Under the pieces are notes generated by a model, which saw nothing but the letters and a program-made list of their open reading frames with translations, searched no databases and had not been told where the DNA came from. From positions 1 through 61,786 of the forward strand of contig JACPPM010000140.1 of assembly GCA_016191015.1 (NCBI GenBank): DNA of 61,786 nt, given 5' to 3'. This document shows, piece after piece, positions 50,213-58,624 of this stretch (position 1 is the stretch's first letter; the number at the start of each line of letters is the position of its first letter). The translations under genes and the position numbers were made by a program. Source of the DNA: Acidobacteriota bacterium (GTDB lineage: Bacteria > Acidobacteriota > CAIWXX01).

Positions 50213-50284
50213 GTCAGCCATTAGCCGTTAGCCATTAGCTATCAGCCCGGACAGCTAATGGCTAAAGGCTAACGGCTACGAGGC
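50213..50284. repeat. Inverted GCCATTA/GCCGTTA heptamer array, likely bidirectional terminator
   Basis: GCCATTA and GCCGTTA units (50218-50243) face their inverses (50253-50275) across about 10 bases. This forms a long stem exactly between the stop codons of the convergent larB and lipoprotein genes. Confidence 0.85.
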
Positions 50285-50970
50285 TAGGTTCCCTGTGGCT
50301 GCATGTGCATGATGATCCACTTGCCACGGGATGTTCGTCCCGTCGCGGGATTCACCATCTTGTATGAACGCATCGTCACGACGTAGTTCTTGGCCTCCTG
50401 GGTTTCGTCCTCTTTCTTGATCGTCAGCTTCACCACGACTTCCTTGGAACGATACTCTCCGTCCATCGTCTCGAGTCCAGGTAGATCGCTGGCTGAGAGC
50501 GCCGTGATCTTGCGCTCCGCATCGGCATCCCCCTTCGCGTTGTTGAGGACCTTCTGCTGATCCTTGACCGCCTGCACGGCCTGTTCGTACGCGGTCTCCT
50601 TCGCGTCGAAGTCGCTCTGTGCCACAGCCTTTTCCTTCTTGGAGGCGGATTCGAGGGTGGCCTTGGCCGCATCCATAGCTGCCTGCGCTTCGCGCGCCTT
50701 GCCCTTCAGTCCCTCCAGCTTCGCCTTCGCTTCATCCGCGGCCTGTTGCAGGGCCTTCAGCGGGGCCACCTGGGTTGTAATCTCGCCGGGCGAAACGATT
50801 TCCCACTTCGTGAGATTCGGCATCGTTGGTTCGACGGCGATGGCAGCCAGCGTCGCCTTGTCCTTGAGTTGCACCGCCGAGAAATACTTCTTCAAAACCA
50901 GCTGCTCCGGGCCCTGGCACGCGGCCAGCAGGAACAGGAGCGCCGCAGCGAGTCGCACAGTACGTGTCAT
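50284..50970 (-). CDS. Coiled-coil lipoprotein of unknown function
   Basis: The 228-residue protein starts at the ATG at 50970 behind GGAGG. A lipoprotein signal (LLFLLAACQG, lipobox Cys about 20) is followed by LVLKKYFSAVQLKDKATLAAIAVEP, an Ala/Lys/Glu-rich coiled coil (about 70-160) and a beta-rich end (VVVKLTIKKEDETQEAKNYVV, SRGKWIIMHM). The short helix plus terminal sheet around a coiled-coil insertion parallels the end of the protein at 52891-54822. Function not recognised. Confidence 0.75.
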   Translation of the reverse strand: MTRTVRLAAALLFLLAACQGPEQLVLKKYFSAVQLKDKATLAAIAVEPTMPNLTKWEIVSPGEITTQVAPLKALQQAADEAKAKLEGLKGKAREAQAAMDAAKATLESASKKEKAVAQSDFDAKETAYEQAVQAVKDQQKVLNNAKGDADAERKITALSASDLPGLETMDGEYRSKEVVVKLTIKKEDETQEAKNYVVTMRSYKMVNPATGRTSRGKWIIMHMQPQGT

Positions 50971-51009
50971 CTGAAAGCCTCCTTCCAAAATCATATGATC
51001 AAATCGCAG

Positions 51010-52491
51010 TCAGTTCCGGCGGGCTGCTGCCATGGGTGGGATCCGGACCGGCAGCGAGACCGCCCTTTCGAATGCCCTCGCGAGCTGAAAGATTTTCTCC
51101 TCTGAAAAGTGGGGTCCTACGACCTGGAGTCCAACCGGCAGCCCGTCCACGAACCCGGACGGAATCGAGATCGCCGGGACACCCGCCAGGTTGGCCGCGA
51201 CCGTGAAAACATCCGAGAGATACATCTGAACCGGGTCCTCCACCCGATCGCCCAGACGGAAAGCCGGGCCGGGTGTCGTCGGCATGACCAATAGATCGAA
51301 ACGGCCGAAGTTCTCTGCGAAGTCGCGCATCACAAGCGTCCGGATGCGGCAAGCGCGCTGGTAATAGGCATCGTAGTATCCGCTGCTGAGCGAGTGAGTT
51401 CCCAAGATGATCCGCCGCTTCACTTCCGCTCCGAACCCCTCCGTCCTGCTCCTGCAGTACATATCACGGAGGTTCTCATAGGAGGAGCTCCGATGTCCAT
51501 ACTTCACGCCATCGTATCTGGCGAGGTTTGAGGAGGCCTCGCTGGTCGCGAGGATGTAGTAAGCAGGAAGAGAATAATCCCAGTGGGGCAACGTCGACTC
51601 ACCGATCGTCGCCCCCATCTGCCGGAGGGCATCGACATTCGAAAGAAACACCGAGCGGGCACCGGGCTCGAGTTGGTCGATCAGTTTCTCGGGCAGCACT
51701 CCGACGCGGAAATCCCGACGCGCCCCTGATTCAGTGTAGGCACCCACCGGCTCGCGGGCGCAGGTCGAGTCGTTGGGGTCCTCGCCGGCAATCACCTCGA
51801 GCACCGCGGCGCAGTCGTCGACAGTCCGCGCGAGGATGCCGACGTGGTCAAGCGATGATGCGAAGGCGATCAGCCCATATCGGGACACTCGTCCATACGT
51901 CGGCTTCATCCCGACGACCCCACACAGCGCGGCCGGCTGGCGGACCGACCCACCCGTATCTGAACCAAGTGCTGCGACCGCATAGCCCGCAGCGACGGCC
52001 GCGGCGGAGCCGCCGCTGCTGCCTCCCGGCACCCTCTCCAGGTCCCACGGATTGCGCGTTGGAAAAAACGCCGAGTTCTCCGTGCTCGACCCCATCGCGA
52101 ATTCGTCCATGTTCGTCTTTCCCATCACGACCCCACCCTCGGCCATGATGCGTTCCACCGCGGTGGCCGAAAACGGGGGTTTGTAGCTGGAGAGAATACG
52201 ACTCCCGCACGTCGTCCTGATCCCGCGGGTGGCGAATACATCCTTGATCGCCACCGGCACCCCGGCCAGGCGCCCCGGCTTCTCGCCCCCTCGGATCTCC
52301 CGATCAACCGCCCTCGCTCTGTCCACGGCCTCATCGGCCATCACCGTCAGAAACGCGCCGATCTCCTTATCGCTACCCGCGATCCACTCGATATGTCTCC
52401 TGGCGACTTCCTCCGCACTACGCCGTCCCGTGAGAATCATCTCGCGGACGGAGGTGACACCATACTCCGAGATGTCGTGGTCGAATGTCAT
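51010..52491 (-). CDS. gatA: Asp/Glu-tRNA amidotransferase subunit A
   Basis: The 493-residue amidase-signature protein has the catalytic Lys in VPVAIKDVFATRG, the Ser-rich RVPGGSSGGSAAAVAAGYAVAALGSDTGGSVRQPAAL with the cis-Ser and nucleophile, and YGRVSRYGLIAFASSLDHVG. It releases ammonia for amidation of misacylated Glu-tRNA(Gln) or Asp-tRNA(Asn). It lies 7 bases after gatC. GatB is not in the window. Confidence 0.95.
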   Translation of the reverse strand: MTFDHDISEYGVTSVREMILTGRRSAEEVARRHIEWIAGSDKEIGAFLTVMADEAVDRARAVDREIRGGEKPGRLAGVPVAIKDVFATRGIRTTCGSRILSSYKPPFSATAVERIMAEGGVVMGKTNMDEFAMGSSTENSAFFPTRNPWDLERVPGGSSGGSAAAVAAGYAVAALGSDTGGSVRQPAALCGVVGMKPTYGRVSRYGLIAFASSLDHVGILARTVDDCAAVLEVIAGEDPNDSTCAREPVGAYTESGARRDFRVGVLPEKLIDQLEPGARSVFLSNVDALRQMGATIGESTLPHWDYSLPAYYILATSEASSNLARYDGVKYGHRSSSYENLRDMYCRSRTEGFGAEVKRRIILGTHSLSSGYYDAYYQRACRIRTLVMRDFAENFGRFDLLVMPTTPGPAFRLGDRVEDPVQMYLSDVFTVAANLAGVPAISIPSGFVDGLPVGLQVVGPHFSEEKIFQLARAFERAVSLPVRIPPMAAARRN

Positions 52492-52498
52492 CCCGCTA

Positions 52499-52774
52499 TC
52501 ATCGCTCGATGATCAGTGGAACCCGGAACAGGCCTGCCTTCCCATCCGGTGCGTTCCCGAGGGCATCCTCTGTCGCGAGGGACGGGGCCGGTTCGTCGGG
52601 CCTCCCAAACTGCAGATGCATCGCGGCGCTGCTGGCAGCTGGCACGTCCGCTGCCGTCACCTCATCCATCTGCCGCACCCAGTCGAGGATGTGAGCCATC
52701 TGCGGCCCCAACCTCGCCTTCTCATCTGCGGAAAGAGCCAAGTGCGCAAGTCTGGCGACGTAATCAATGTCCAC
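52499..52774 (-). CDS. gatC: Asp/Glu-tRNA amidotransferase subunit C
   Basis: The 91-residue protein starts at GTG 52774 (GGAG 7 bases upstream). It has the GatC N terminus VDIDYVARLAHLALSADEKARLGPQMAHILDWVRQMDEV and the C-terminal half that wraps GatA (DALGNAPDGKAGLFRVP). An earlier in-frame ATG at 52834 adds 20 residues not usual for GatC. Confidence 0.93.
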   Translation of the reverse strand: MDIDYVARLAHLALSADEKARLGPQMAHILDWVRQMDEVTAADVPAASSAAMHLQFGRPDEPAPSLATEDALGNAPDGKAGLFRVPLIIER

Positions 52775-52890
52775 GGCATCACTCCGAAGTGGCCTCAATA
52801 TATTCGATCCAGTTGCAAAAAGCAACGCGTTCATTGTAGCCTTTCAGATCACGAAATGATGGAATGCCAACACCGAACTGAGTTTTGACG

Positions 52891-54822
52891 ATGCGCGCAC
52901 AGTGTAACCATTGCAGAGCCGAATACGATTTCCCGGGATTGGAATCTCTCGAGAATCCGATCCGGATCAAGTGTGAGAAATGCGACCAGGTTTTCGAGAT
53001 CGGCCCGCCCCCACCCTCGAAACCGGTCGAATCGCTCGATGGACTGGAGGAGGCGCTCCAGGATCTGAAACTCGATGTGCCCCTGGAACCCATCGGCGAG
53101 ACGCCTGGGGCTGTCTGGGATGAGAAGCCGTTACGGCCCGAGTTTTTTCAGGGGGCGCCCGCTGGCGAGAAGGCGACGGGCGGCTCGGGAGGAATCTGGG
53201 ACGCGAACTCCCCGGCAGACGCGGCGGCGGCGTCTCCGACCCCGGCCCCTTCAACCGATGAGGAGTTCGATCTGGATTTTGATTCCGCCGCAGCCGCGGC
53301 CAAGGGAGAGAGCGAGATGTCGGTGGCGGACACGGGTATGTTCGACGGCGGCAGCCGTCCTGCGCCCGCCCCAAGCATGCCTTCGCCAGGGGTGACAGGA
53401 TCGCAGCCACCTTCATCACCACCTCCACCCGCTGTCGAGTCTGCGAAGCCGCCCCAACCGGCGAGGCCGGCGCCCGGTGGCTTCCACCAAGAGCCCTCGC
53501 GAGAACGAGGGAGGAGTACCAAGATGCCTGATGACGATGCCCAGAAGCCCAAGGACGACCTCGACGACCTGCTCAACTTTGACGAAGATGAGTCCTCCGG
53601 CGCTGAAGAGACTCCGTCGCCGGTCGAGGCCAAGAAGACGCCTGCTGTGAAGAAGCCGGGAGCAGCGGCGAGGAAGCCTGCGGCGCGGGGTGGCTTCGAG
53701 ATGCCGGCGATGACTCCGCAACTGCTGATTGTCGCCGTCGGTGCACTCGTGGTGATCATTGGCGTCATTGTCACGCTCATCTTTGTGCTCGGGGAAGGGA
53801 CTGCTGCGGAACAGTGGCAGAAGGCCTCGGCAAAGGGGGAGATCGATGCTGTGACCATGGCGCGCGTCTTTCTGCGGGCGGCCGAGGAACCCGACGATGT
53901 CATTCTCAAGACTGTTTTCTACGGCAGGCAGGCGCCTGTTGTCGCCGATGCCGAGGTCGAGTCAGCTGGTCAGGAATACGACAAGGAGTCGCTCGGATCC
54001 GTCAGCCAGCTTCTCGTTGAGAAGGAGTCGCTCCTGAAGGCAAAGAGGGACGACTTTGCAGTGCGCCAGGCACAGCTCACGAAATACAAGAGCCTGCAGA
54101 AGAGTGGGGATCCGGACGACATCAAGGTATTCATCGAGTCGAAGCGCAGGGAGCTGGAGGCAGAACAGAGGCGGATGGAAAACGAGACCAAGGAGGCAGG
54201 CCAGGACCTGAAGCGTGTCGACTACGACATCGATCAGATCACCCAGAAGATAAAGAAGGCACAGGCAATCGTCGACAAGTATGCCAAGCCGAAGAGCGAT
54301 CTCGAGGCCACGATGTACCAGACCAACTTGACGAACATAGGGATGTACAAGCAGGAGCTCGACGCGAAGAGGAACGAGTACTCTGAGATGAAGGTCGGGG
54401 TGGACCTGGAGATCGCCGGGATCGAAGCCAAACACAAGCCCACGATCGACGGGTTGCATGCCATGCTTGCGGAGAAGGACCAGGAGCTAGTCCTGCTGGA
54501 GGCCCTGAAGAGCGACAATCCTCAGCCGCTGCTGGATCTGGAGAGCGAGGTGAACGGGTTGGGTGCGGGTGTCGCTGCCCTCGAGAAGGAGGCCAAGGAT
54601 CTCAAAGCGGAAATGGAGCGTGCTCAGAAATCGCTCTCCCGAAATCCTTCCAGCAGGCAGCTCATCGAAACGGGCACTCTCAGCCGGGCCCGGGTCGATG
54701 TGAAGGCCTCCGTCGATCTCGAGGATGGTTCACAGAAGGGCGCCGTCGTTCTCTGCCGCTACAGCGTTGAATCAGCGGGGAAGAAGATCTCCGGCGATTG
54801 GTTGGTCGAGGAGCTGAGATAG
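52891..54822 (+). CDS. MJ0042-type zinc-ribbon membrane protein with long coiled coil
   Basis: The 643-residue protein starts at the ATG at 52891. A zinc ribbon, C-x2-C near residues 5-8 and C-x2-C near 31-34 (IKCEKCDQVFEI), is followed by a Pro/Ala/Glu-rich disordered stretch to about 270, one transmembrane helix (LLIVAVGALVVIIGVIVTLIFV, about 275-300), a long coiled coil (about 370-590) and a beta-rich end (GAVVLCRYSVESAGKKISGDWLVEEL). It spans the inner membrane with the ribbon inside. Similar proteins are seen in Acidobacteriota and Myxococcota; function unknown. The stop abuts a GTTCAAA-family repeat. Confidence 0.8.
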   Translation: MRAQCNHCRAEYDFPGLESLENPIRIKCEKCDQVFEIGPPPPSKPVESLDGLEEALQDLKLDVPLEPIGETPGAVWDEKPLRPEFFQGAPAGEKATGGSGGIWDANSPADAAAASPTPAPSTDEEFDLDFDSAAAAAKGESEMSVADTGMFDGGSRPAPAPSMPSPGVTGSQPPSSPPPPAVESAKPPQPARPAPGGFHQEPSRERGRSTKMPDDDAQKPKDDLDDLLNFDEDESSGAEETPSPVEAKKTPAVKKPGAAARKPAARGGFEMPAMTPQLLIVAVGALVVIIGVIVTLIFVLGEGTAAEQWQKASAKGEIDAVTMARVFLRAAEEPDDVILKTVFYGRQAPVVADAEVESAGQEYDKESLGSVSQLLVEKESLLKAKRDDFAVRQAQLTKYKSLQKSGDPDDIKVFIESKRRELEAEQRRMENETKEAGQDLKRVDYDIDQITQKIKKAQAIVDKYAKPKSDLEATMYQTNLTNIGMYKQELDAKRNEYSEMKVGVDLEIAGIEAKHKPTIDGLHAMLAEKDQELVLLEALKSDNPQPLLDLESEVNGLGAGVAALEKEAKDLKAEMERAQKSLSRNPSSRQLIETGTLSRARVDVKASVDLEDGSQKGAVVLCRYSVESAGKKISGDWLVEELR

Positions 54823-54825
54823 GTT

Positions 54826-54897
54826 CCAAGTTCAAAGTTCCAAGTTCAAACCAGCATGTTGGCCCCGTTTCACATTGAACTTTGAACTTGGAACTTT
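54826..54897. repeat. Inverted heptamer array (TTCCAAG/TTCAAAG), likely bidirectional terminator
   Basis: TTCCAAG/TTCAAAG units at 54826-54849 face TTGAACTTTGAACTTGGAAC at 54875-54894. They can form a stem of about 20 bp between two convergent genes, immediately after both stop codons. Confidence 0.85.
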
Positions 54898-55511
54898 CAG
54901 GGTGATTCGCTGCGCTTCTTGATCAGCACTGAGGCCAGGTTCCGGAGTCCCGTCTTTCGTTCGAGGCGCTCGATGGCATGAGTGATGGTACCGGTGATCC
55001 GGTCACGCAAGACCTGCTGCCATTCGCCGAGATCATGCGAGGCGCGGAACTGGACGGCAGCGGGTTCGAGCATTTTCTTCCCCCCCTCCCAGGCGTGGTA
55101 GTGGCCCAGGATCCGTATCGCCCAGAACAGGAAAAAGACATTCGGCCCAGGGATGAACATCGCAAGAGCAGCCGGGATCAACAGGGGGAAATCGATGCAC
55201 AGCCATACGACATGGTGTTTCATCTCGGCGCGAACCCGCCTCTCGAAAACGGACTTGGCCTCCTCGCGACTCATCCCGGATGGGTAACAGACCTCCACAC
55301 CGGCCGCCTTGCGGGCATTCTTCAGAGACCTCTCCTGCGCCAGTGTCGATTCGGTCCACTTCATGTACCTCGCCTTGAGCCTTGACCAAAGTCCGGGCGA
55401 AGTGCCCGCGGGCACTATCTCATCCTCGTGGGTGGATAGCAGCGCGTACCCATAGGTCTGGCTGGGGATCATGTAGATCCTGTGGAGACGCTCAGCTCTC
55501 CGCTTCACCAT
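54897..55511 (-). CDS. Membrane protein, possibly related to mitochondrial K+/H+ exchange-related family
   Basis: The 204-residue protein begins VKRRAERLHRIYMIP and has a central basic region (RARYMKWTESTLAQERSLKNARK), then two hydrophobic stretches (VVWLCIDFPLLIPAALAMFIPGPNVFFLFWAIRILGHYHA, about 115-155). The IPGPN-x-FF-x-x-x-R-x-x-x-H-x-x-A-x-x-G pattern recalls the mitochondrial K+/H+ exchange-related family of eukaryotes. This assignment is from memory of the pattern and is tentative. Confidence 0.5.
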   Translation of the reverse strand: MVKRRAERLHRIYMIPSQTYGYALLSTHEDEIVPAGTSPGLWSRLKARYMKWTESTLAQERSLKNARKAAGVEVCYPSGMSREEAKSVFERRVRAEMKHHVVWLCIDFPLLIPAALAMFIPGPNVFFLFWAIRILGHYHAWEGGKKMLEPAAVQFRASHDLGEWQQVLRDRITGTITHAIERLERKTGLRNLASVLIKKRSESP

Positions 55512-55631
55512 GCGATCGATTCTACACTATTCCTGATGCGCAAACTCGTGAGGCAGAGCGGAGAACGAAATTATGCCTTGAAAGTCCGCACCCTTTCGGG
55601 TACGCTCCCGGCAACGGGAGCTCACAAGGGG

Positions 55632-56105
55632 ATGGCACGGCGACCGATTCTCGAAATGACGTTTGCCAGCAATCTGGCGTATATCGAGATTGCGGTCGCT
55701 GGTTGCTGCCAGGTTGCGCGGCAGCTCGGCTTCACCGACGACGAGTGCACGGATATGTGCCTGGCCCTGCGTGAATCGCTCAACAACGCGATAGTCCACG
55801 GCAATCACCGGGGCAACGGTCTGACGGTCCGCGTGCGACTGTCAGGGGTCCAAGGGCGAATCGAGATGGCTGTCCGGGATCAGGGAACCGGGTTCAATCC
55901 TGATGTCGTGCCCGACCCGACGGCCCCCGAGAACCTCCTCAAGCCGTGTGGACGAGGGATTTTCCTCATGCGGCACATCATGGACACGATAGGGTTTCGA
56001 TTTCCACGGGGCGGCGGCACAGAAGTCCTGTTGACCAGGATGGCGAGACCTCAGCCGGGCTGTCAGGTGCCTGCGCATGCCGACGCGCACGGCGACAGGA
56101 GCTGA
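55632..56105 (+). CDS. Anti-sigma regulatory factor, RsbW-type Ser/Thr kinase ATPase domain
   Basis: From the ATG at 55632 the product is 157 residues, nearly all one GHKL ATPase domain. The N box is in LALRESLNNAIVHGN, the G1 box in VRDQGTGFNP, and the G2-like motif in CGRGIFLMRHIMDTI. RsbW/SpoIIAB-type proteins bind a sigma factor or phosphorylate a STAS antagonist. An alternative ATG at 55536 would add 32 residues without SD support. The matching phosphatase class is encoded at 59969; no STAS protein is in the window. Confidence 0.85.
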   Translation: MARRPILEMTFASNLAYIEIAVAGCCQVARQLGFTDDECTDMCLALRESLNNAIVHGNHRGNGLTVRVRLSGVQGRIEMAVRDQGTGFNPDVVPDPTAPENLLKPCGRGIFLMRHIMDTIGFRFPRGGGTEVLLTRMARPQPGCQVPAHADAHGDRS

Positions 56106-56182
56106 TGTACGACCGGTTTCAGTGGTCAGGGCGTACCAGTCGCGCGTTGCGATCGCCCGGTGCCCTCGGCTCCGGCTGAATT

Positions 56183-57097
56183 CTACTGAGATTCCGGCTT
56201 GGCCGGGATGACTCTGGTCGACGGCGCGTCCAGGGGGAGAAACTCCCGGAAAAACCGTAGAATCCGGGTTTCCATCTTCTTCTTGTCCGCACCGAGGGTC
56301 AAAGCCTCGTGGAATCCCTTGATGACGGCGAGCTCCTTCGGCTCCGGCGTGATGTCATAGAGACGATGACAAAACTGGTCGGATCGATCGGTGGACTGAC
56401 TCGAAACGAACAGAATGGTCTTGTGCTTGAGCGACGGGAGCGACTCCTCCAGTGACCATCCTTTGCCGGTCGTGCCGGTGTAGATCGCGAACACGTCGCG
56501 CATGAGACTCGCCAGTGGTCCCTTTCCGACATGGAAGAGGATTCTCAATCTCTCGCTGAAGTAGCTGTCGAGATCGGGATAGGGGTCTACGAGAACAAGA
56601 GCCTTGAGCTCATCGGCGCTGGCTGCCGCGAGGGCCCCCGCGTAGCCCCCCATCGAAATACCGAGCAGGCCGCGGTCTCCCGGCGACTGCCGGGAATCGA
56701 GAAACCTTAAGGCCGCGGACACGTCGAGCTTTTCGCGCGCACCGAGGGTCGAGACCCTCCCGGCACTCTTCCCGTGTGCACGAAAGTCGAACATGAGGAC
56801 CGCATATCCAGCCTCGTTGAGGGCGGAGGCCAGCGGGAGCAGATCGCCGACATTCGAGCCGAAGTCATGGCAGAGGAGGATAGTTCCACCGCTCCCCGGG
56901 ATGTAGTAACCGGCCAGCTTCAGTCCGTCGGAAGTGGTGAAGTGCACATCTTGCGAATTCATGAGCAGGCTTTGAGGAGTGATCGTGGCGATTCTGCGGG
57001 GAGGGAACGTGACCTCGGCGAGGACATACAAGGACATGGCCACGATCAGAAGTGCCGAGAACAGGACGGCAGCGGCGACGAGATAGCGCTTCTTCAC
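56183..57097 (-). CDS. Membrane-anchored alpha/beta hydrolase
   Basis: The 304-residue protein has an N-terminal transmembrane anchor (about 5-28). The alpha/beta-hydrolase core has YYIPGSGGTILLCHDFGSNVGD, VLMFDFRAHGKS, the nucleophile in LLGISMGGYAGALAA and the His in VIKGFHEAL. It resembles the family of prolyl-oligopeptidase-type hydrolases with FrsA-like or esterase roles. Substrate unknown. It is convergent with the anti-sigma gene. Confidence 0.85.
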   Translation of the reverse strand: MKKRYLVAAAVLFSALLIVAMSLYVLAEVTFPPRRIATITPQSLLMNSQDVHFTTSDGLKLAGYYIPGSGGTILLCHDFGSNVGDLLPLASALNEAGYAVLMFDFRAHGKSAGRVSTLGAREKLDVSAALRFLDSRQSPGDRGLLGISMGGYAGALAAASADELKALVLVDPYPDLDSYFSERLRILFHVGKGPLASLMRDVFAIYTGTTGKGWSLEESLPSLKHKTILFVSSQSTDRSDQFCHRLYDITPEPKELAVIKGFHEALTLGADKKKMETRILRFFREFLPLDAPSTRVIPAKPESQ

Positions 57098-57205
57098 GGA
57101 ACCAGGGCCATCCTCGTCGTGCGGTCGTCACAGGCCTCGCCGTCGCTGCTCGGGGGCCTGGCACCCGGACCCGCCGCGGACTCGAAGCGTGCTCGCACAG
57201 GGCTC

Positions 57206-57715
57206 CTATCGGGGCTTGCGCTTGGTGGCGCCCGGCTTGCGATGTGTCGGGCGAGGCGCAACCGGGGTGAGACTCACAATACTCGCGGAATTGATGAGCG
57301 CCAGTTCCCGGCCGGCCAGCAACGGCAGAAAGGCGCGGTTGGTGTTGATGTAATCCTGAACTCGGGCCATCCCGGCCGGCATCTCAATGAGGAGAGTGCC
57401 GCGAGTGGAATGGCGCCCTCGCAAGGATAGTACCACCTCTTCCCTTCGCGCAACCGATCGGAGGTTGATGTAGTAGTCTGTTTCTGCGGCGTCGGTGGTC
57501 GTGAGATAGAGGAGGTTGCGCTTGTTGAGCAGGACGAATCCGGACTTGGTCGCGAGTGGAAAGAAGGACTCCGGTTCATTCAGCATGTCCTCGAGTCGCT
57601 GGTGACCCGCATGATCGCGCGCCGCCTCGGCGACAAACGCCATCCCGACACGGGGCGCCCCGGCCGTCATCACAACTTTCACCTTCACACTCGCCTTTGG
57701 CACGCTGTAGTTCAC
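57206..57715 (-). CDS. Two-repeat protein of unknown function
   Basis: The 169-residue protein appears to be an internal duplication of about 62 residues. Segment 1 runs from VKVVMTAGAPRVGMAFVAEA to FFPLATKSGFVLLNKRNLLYLTT. Segment 2 runs from VVLSLRGRHSTRGTLLIEMP to FLPLLAGRELALINSASIVSLTP. Both share G-x-L/F-x, F-x-P-L and L-x-N-x3-I/L-x-x-L-T spacing. A basic Pro/Arg/Lys tail follows. No signal peptide. It lies beside the HAMP and chemoreceptor genes, divergent from them, so a role in signalling is possible. Confidence 0.65.
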   Translation of the reverse strand: MNYSVPKASVKVKVVMTAGAPRVGMAFVAEAARDHAGHQRLEDMLNEPESFFPLATKSGFVLLNKRNLLYLTTTDAAETDYYINLRSVARREEVVLSLRGRHSTRGTLLIEMPAGMARVQDYINTNRAFLPLLAGRELALINSASIVSLTPVAPRPTHRKPGATKRKPR

Positions 57716-57991
57716 GCTACTCCCTCCCGGCGGCAGAATAGCATAAAGGGCCAGCGGGAACCAGATCTCGAACTCAGTGTGAGCTCATAGAAGCTCATCT
57801 TCTTCTCCCTCGTTCCCGTTCACGGGTGCTCGATTCGCGCTCCAGCGAAATGGATGGCCTACTCGCGGATCTAGGAGCGTACGACTTGTTTTCTGCGACG
57901 ACCGAACTCGAAGGGAGAGCTTTGCCTTGCCTGCCACAAGTGACCGAGCCGAGAGGCCGACGCGGGGCGGGACATGCGTGAGAGGGAGACC
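57716..57991. other. Intergenic region upstream of the HAMP gene
   Basis: The 276 bases between divergent genes show no supported gene or RNA. The GGGAG ribosome-binding site for the ATG at 57992 is at 57984-57988. Confidence 0.4.
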
Positions 57992-58624
57992 ATGACGACA
58001 TTACCGAAGAAAAGAAAGATTCTCCTCATCAACAGGGAGCTCCAGGTCGGCTTCATGACCAAGCTCGCCGCGCTCGTCGCCCTGGGCGGGCTCATGAGTA
58101 GTATCGGGCTCTATCTCCTGGCGGCCACTGAGCTGGAGGCATACTCATACCGCTCCCACAAGCTCACGCCCGAGACCCAGGAAGCTCTGCTTCTGGAAAT
58201 CGCAGGCGTCAACGGGCTCGCCGTGGTGCTGGTCGCGGCCGCGGGGTCCTGGCTGGCCCTCCACTCGCTCCACCGCGTTGCAGGGCCGCTGTGGCGATTC
58301 GCGCGCGTGGTGAGGTCAGTGGCGGATGGCGACCTGGACGTGCGCACTTCGCTCAGACAGGTCGAGGAGCTGCAGGAGTTCGCCGCGGCACTCGGTCAGA
58401 TGACTGAGTCGCTGGCGGCTCGGATCCGCCGGCTGCGCGAGCTCCATCGAGAGCTGCGTAAGCTCGCGATCGAGCTCGCCCCGTCCGCCGAACAGGCACC
58501 TGCCATCGATGCCTTGCGGGAGAAGATCGCGGAAGCCGGGCGAATCCTCGATCAGTTTACGATCCCCACACACTCAGGATCTCTCGAAGTGCGGGCATCA
58601 CATCAAGCGGATGGACACAGATGA
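57992..58624 (+). CDS. Two-helix membrane protein with HAMP domain
   Basis: The 210-residue protein has two transmembrane helices (about 20-44 and 62-88) with a very short periplasmic loop. A HAMP domain (about 89-140: VAGPLWRFARVVRSVADGDLDVRTSLRQVEELQEFAAALGQMTESL) and a C-terminal coiled coil follow. No kinase, cyclase or MCP output domain follows. ATG 57992 is chosen for its SD; an in-frame ATG at 57974 is an alternative. The TGA overlaps the ATG of the chemoreceptor-like gene by 4 bases. Confidence 0.82.
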   Translation: MTTLPKKRKILLINRELQVGFMTKLAALVALGGLMSSIGLYLLAATELEAYSYRSHKLTPETQEALLLEIAGVNGLAVVLVAAAGSWLALHSLHRVAGPLWRFARVVRSVADGDLDVRTSLRQVEELQEFAAALGQMTESLAARIRRLRELHRELRKLAIELAPSAEQAPAIDALREKIAEAGRILDQFTIPTHSGSLEVRASHQADGHR

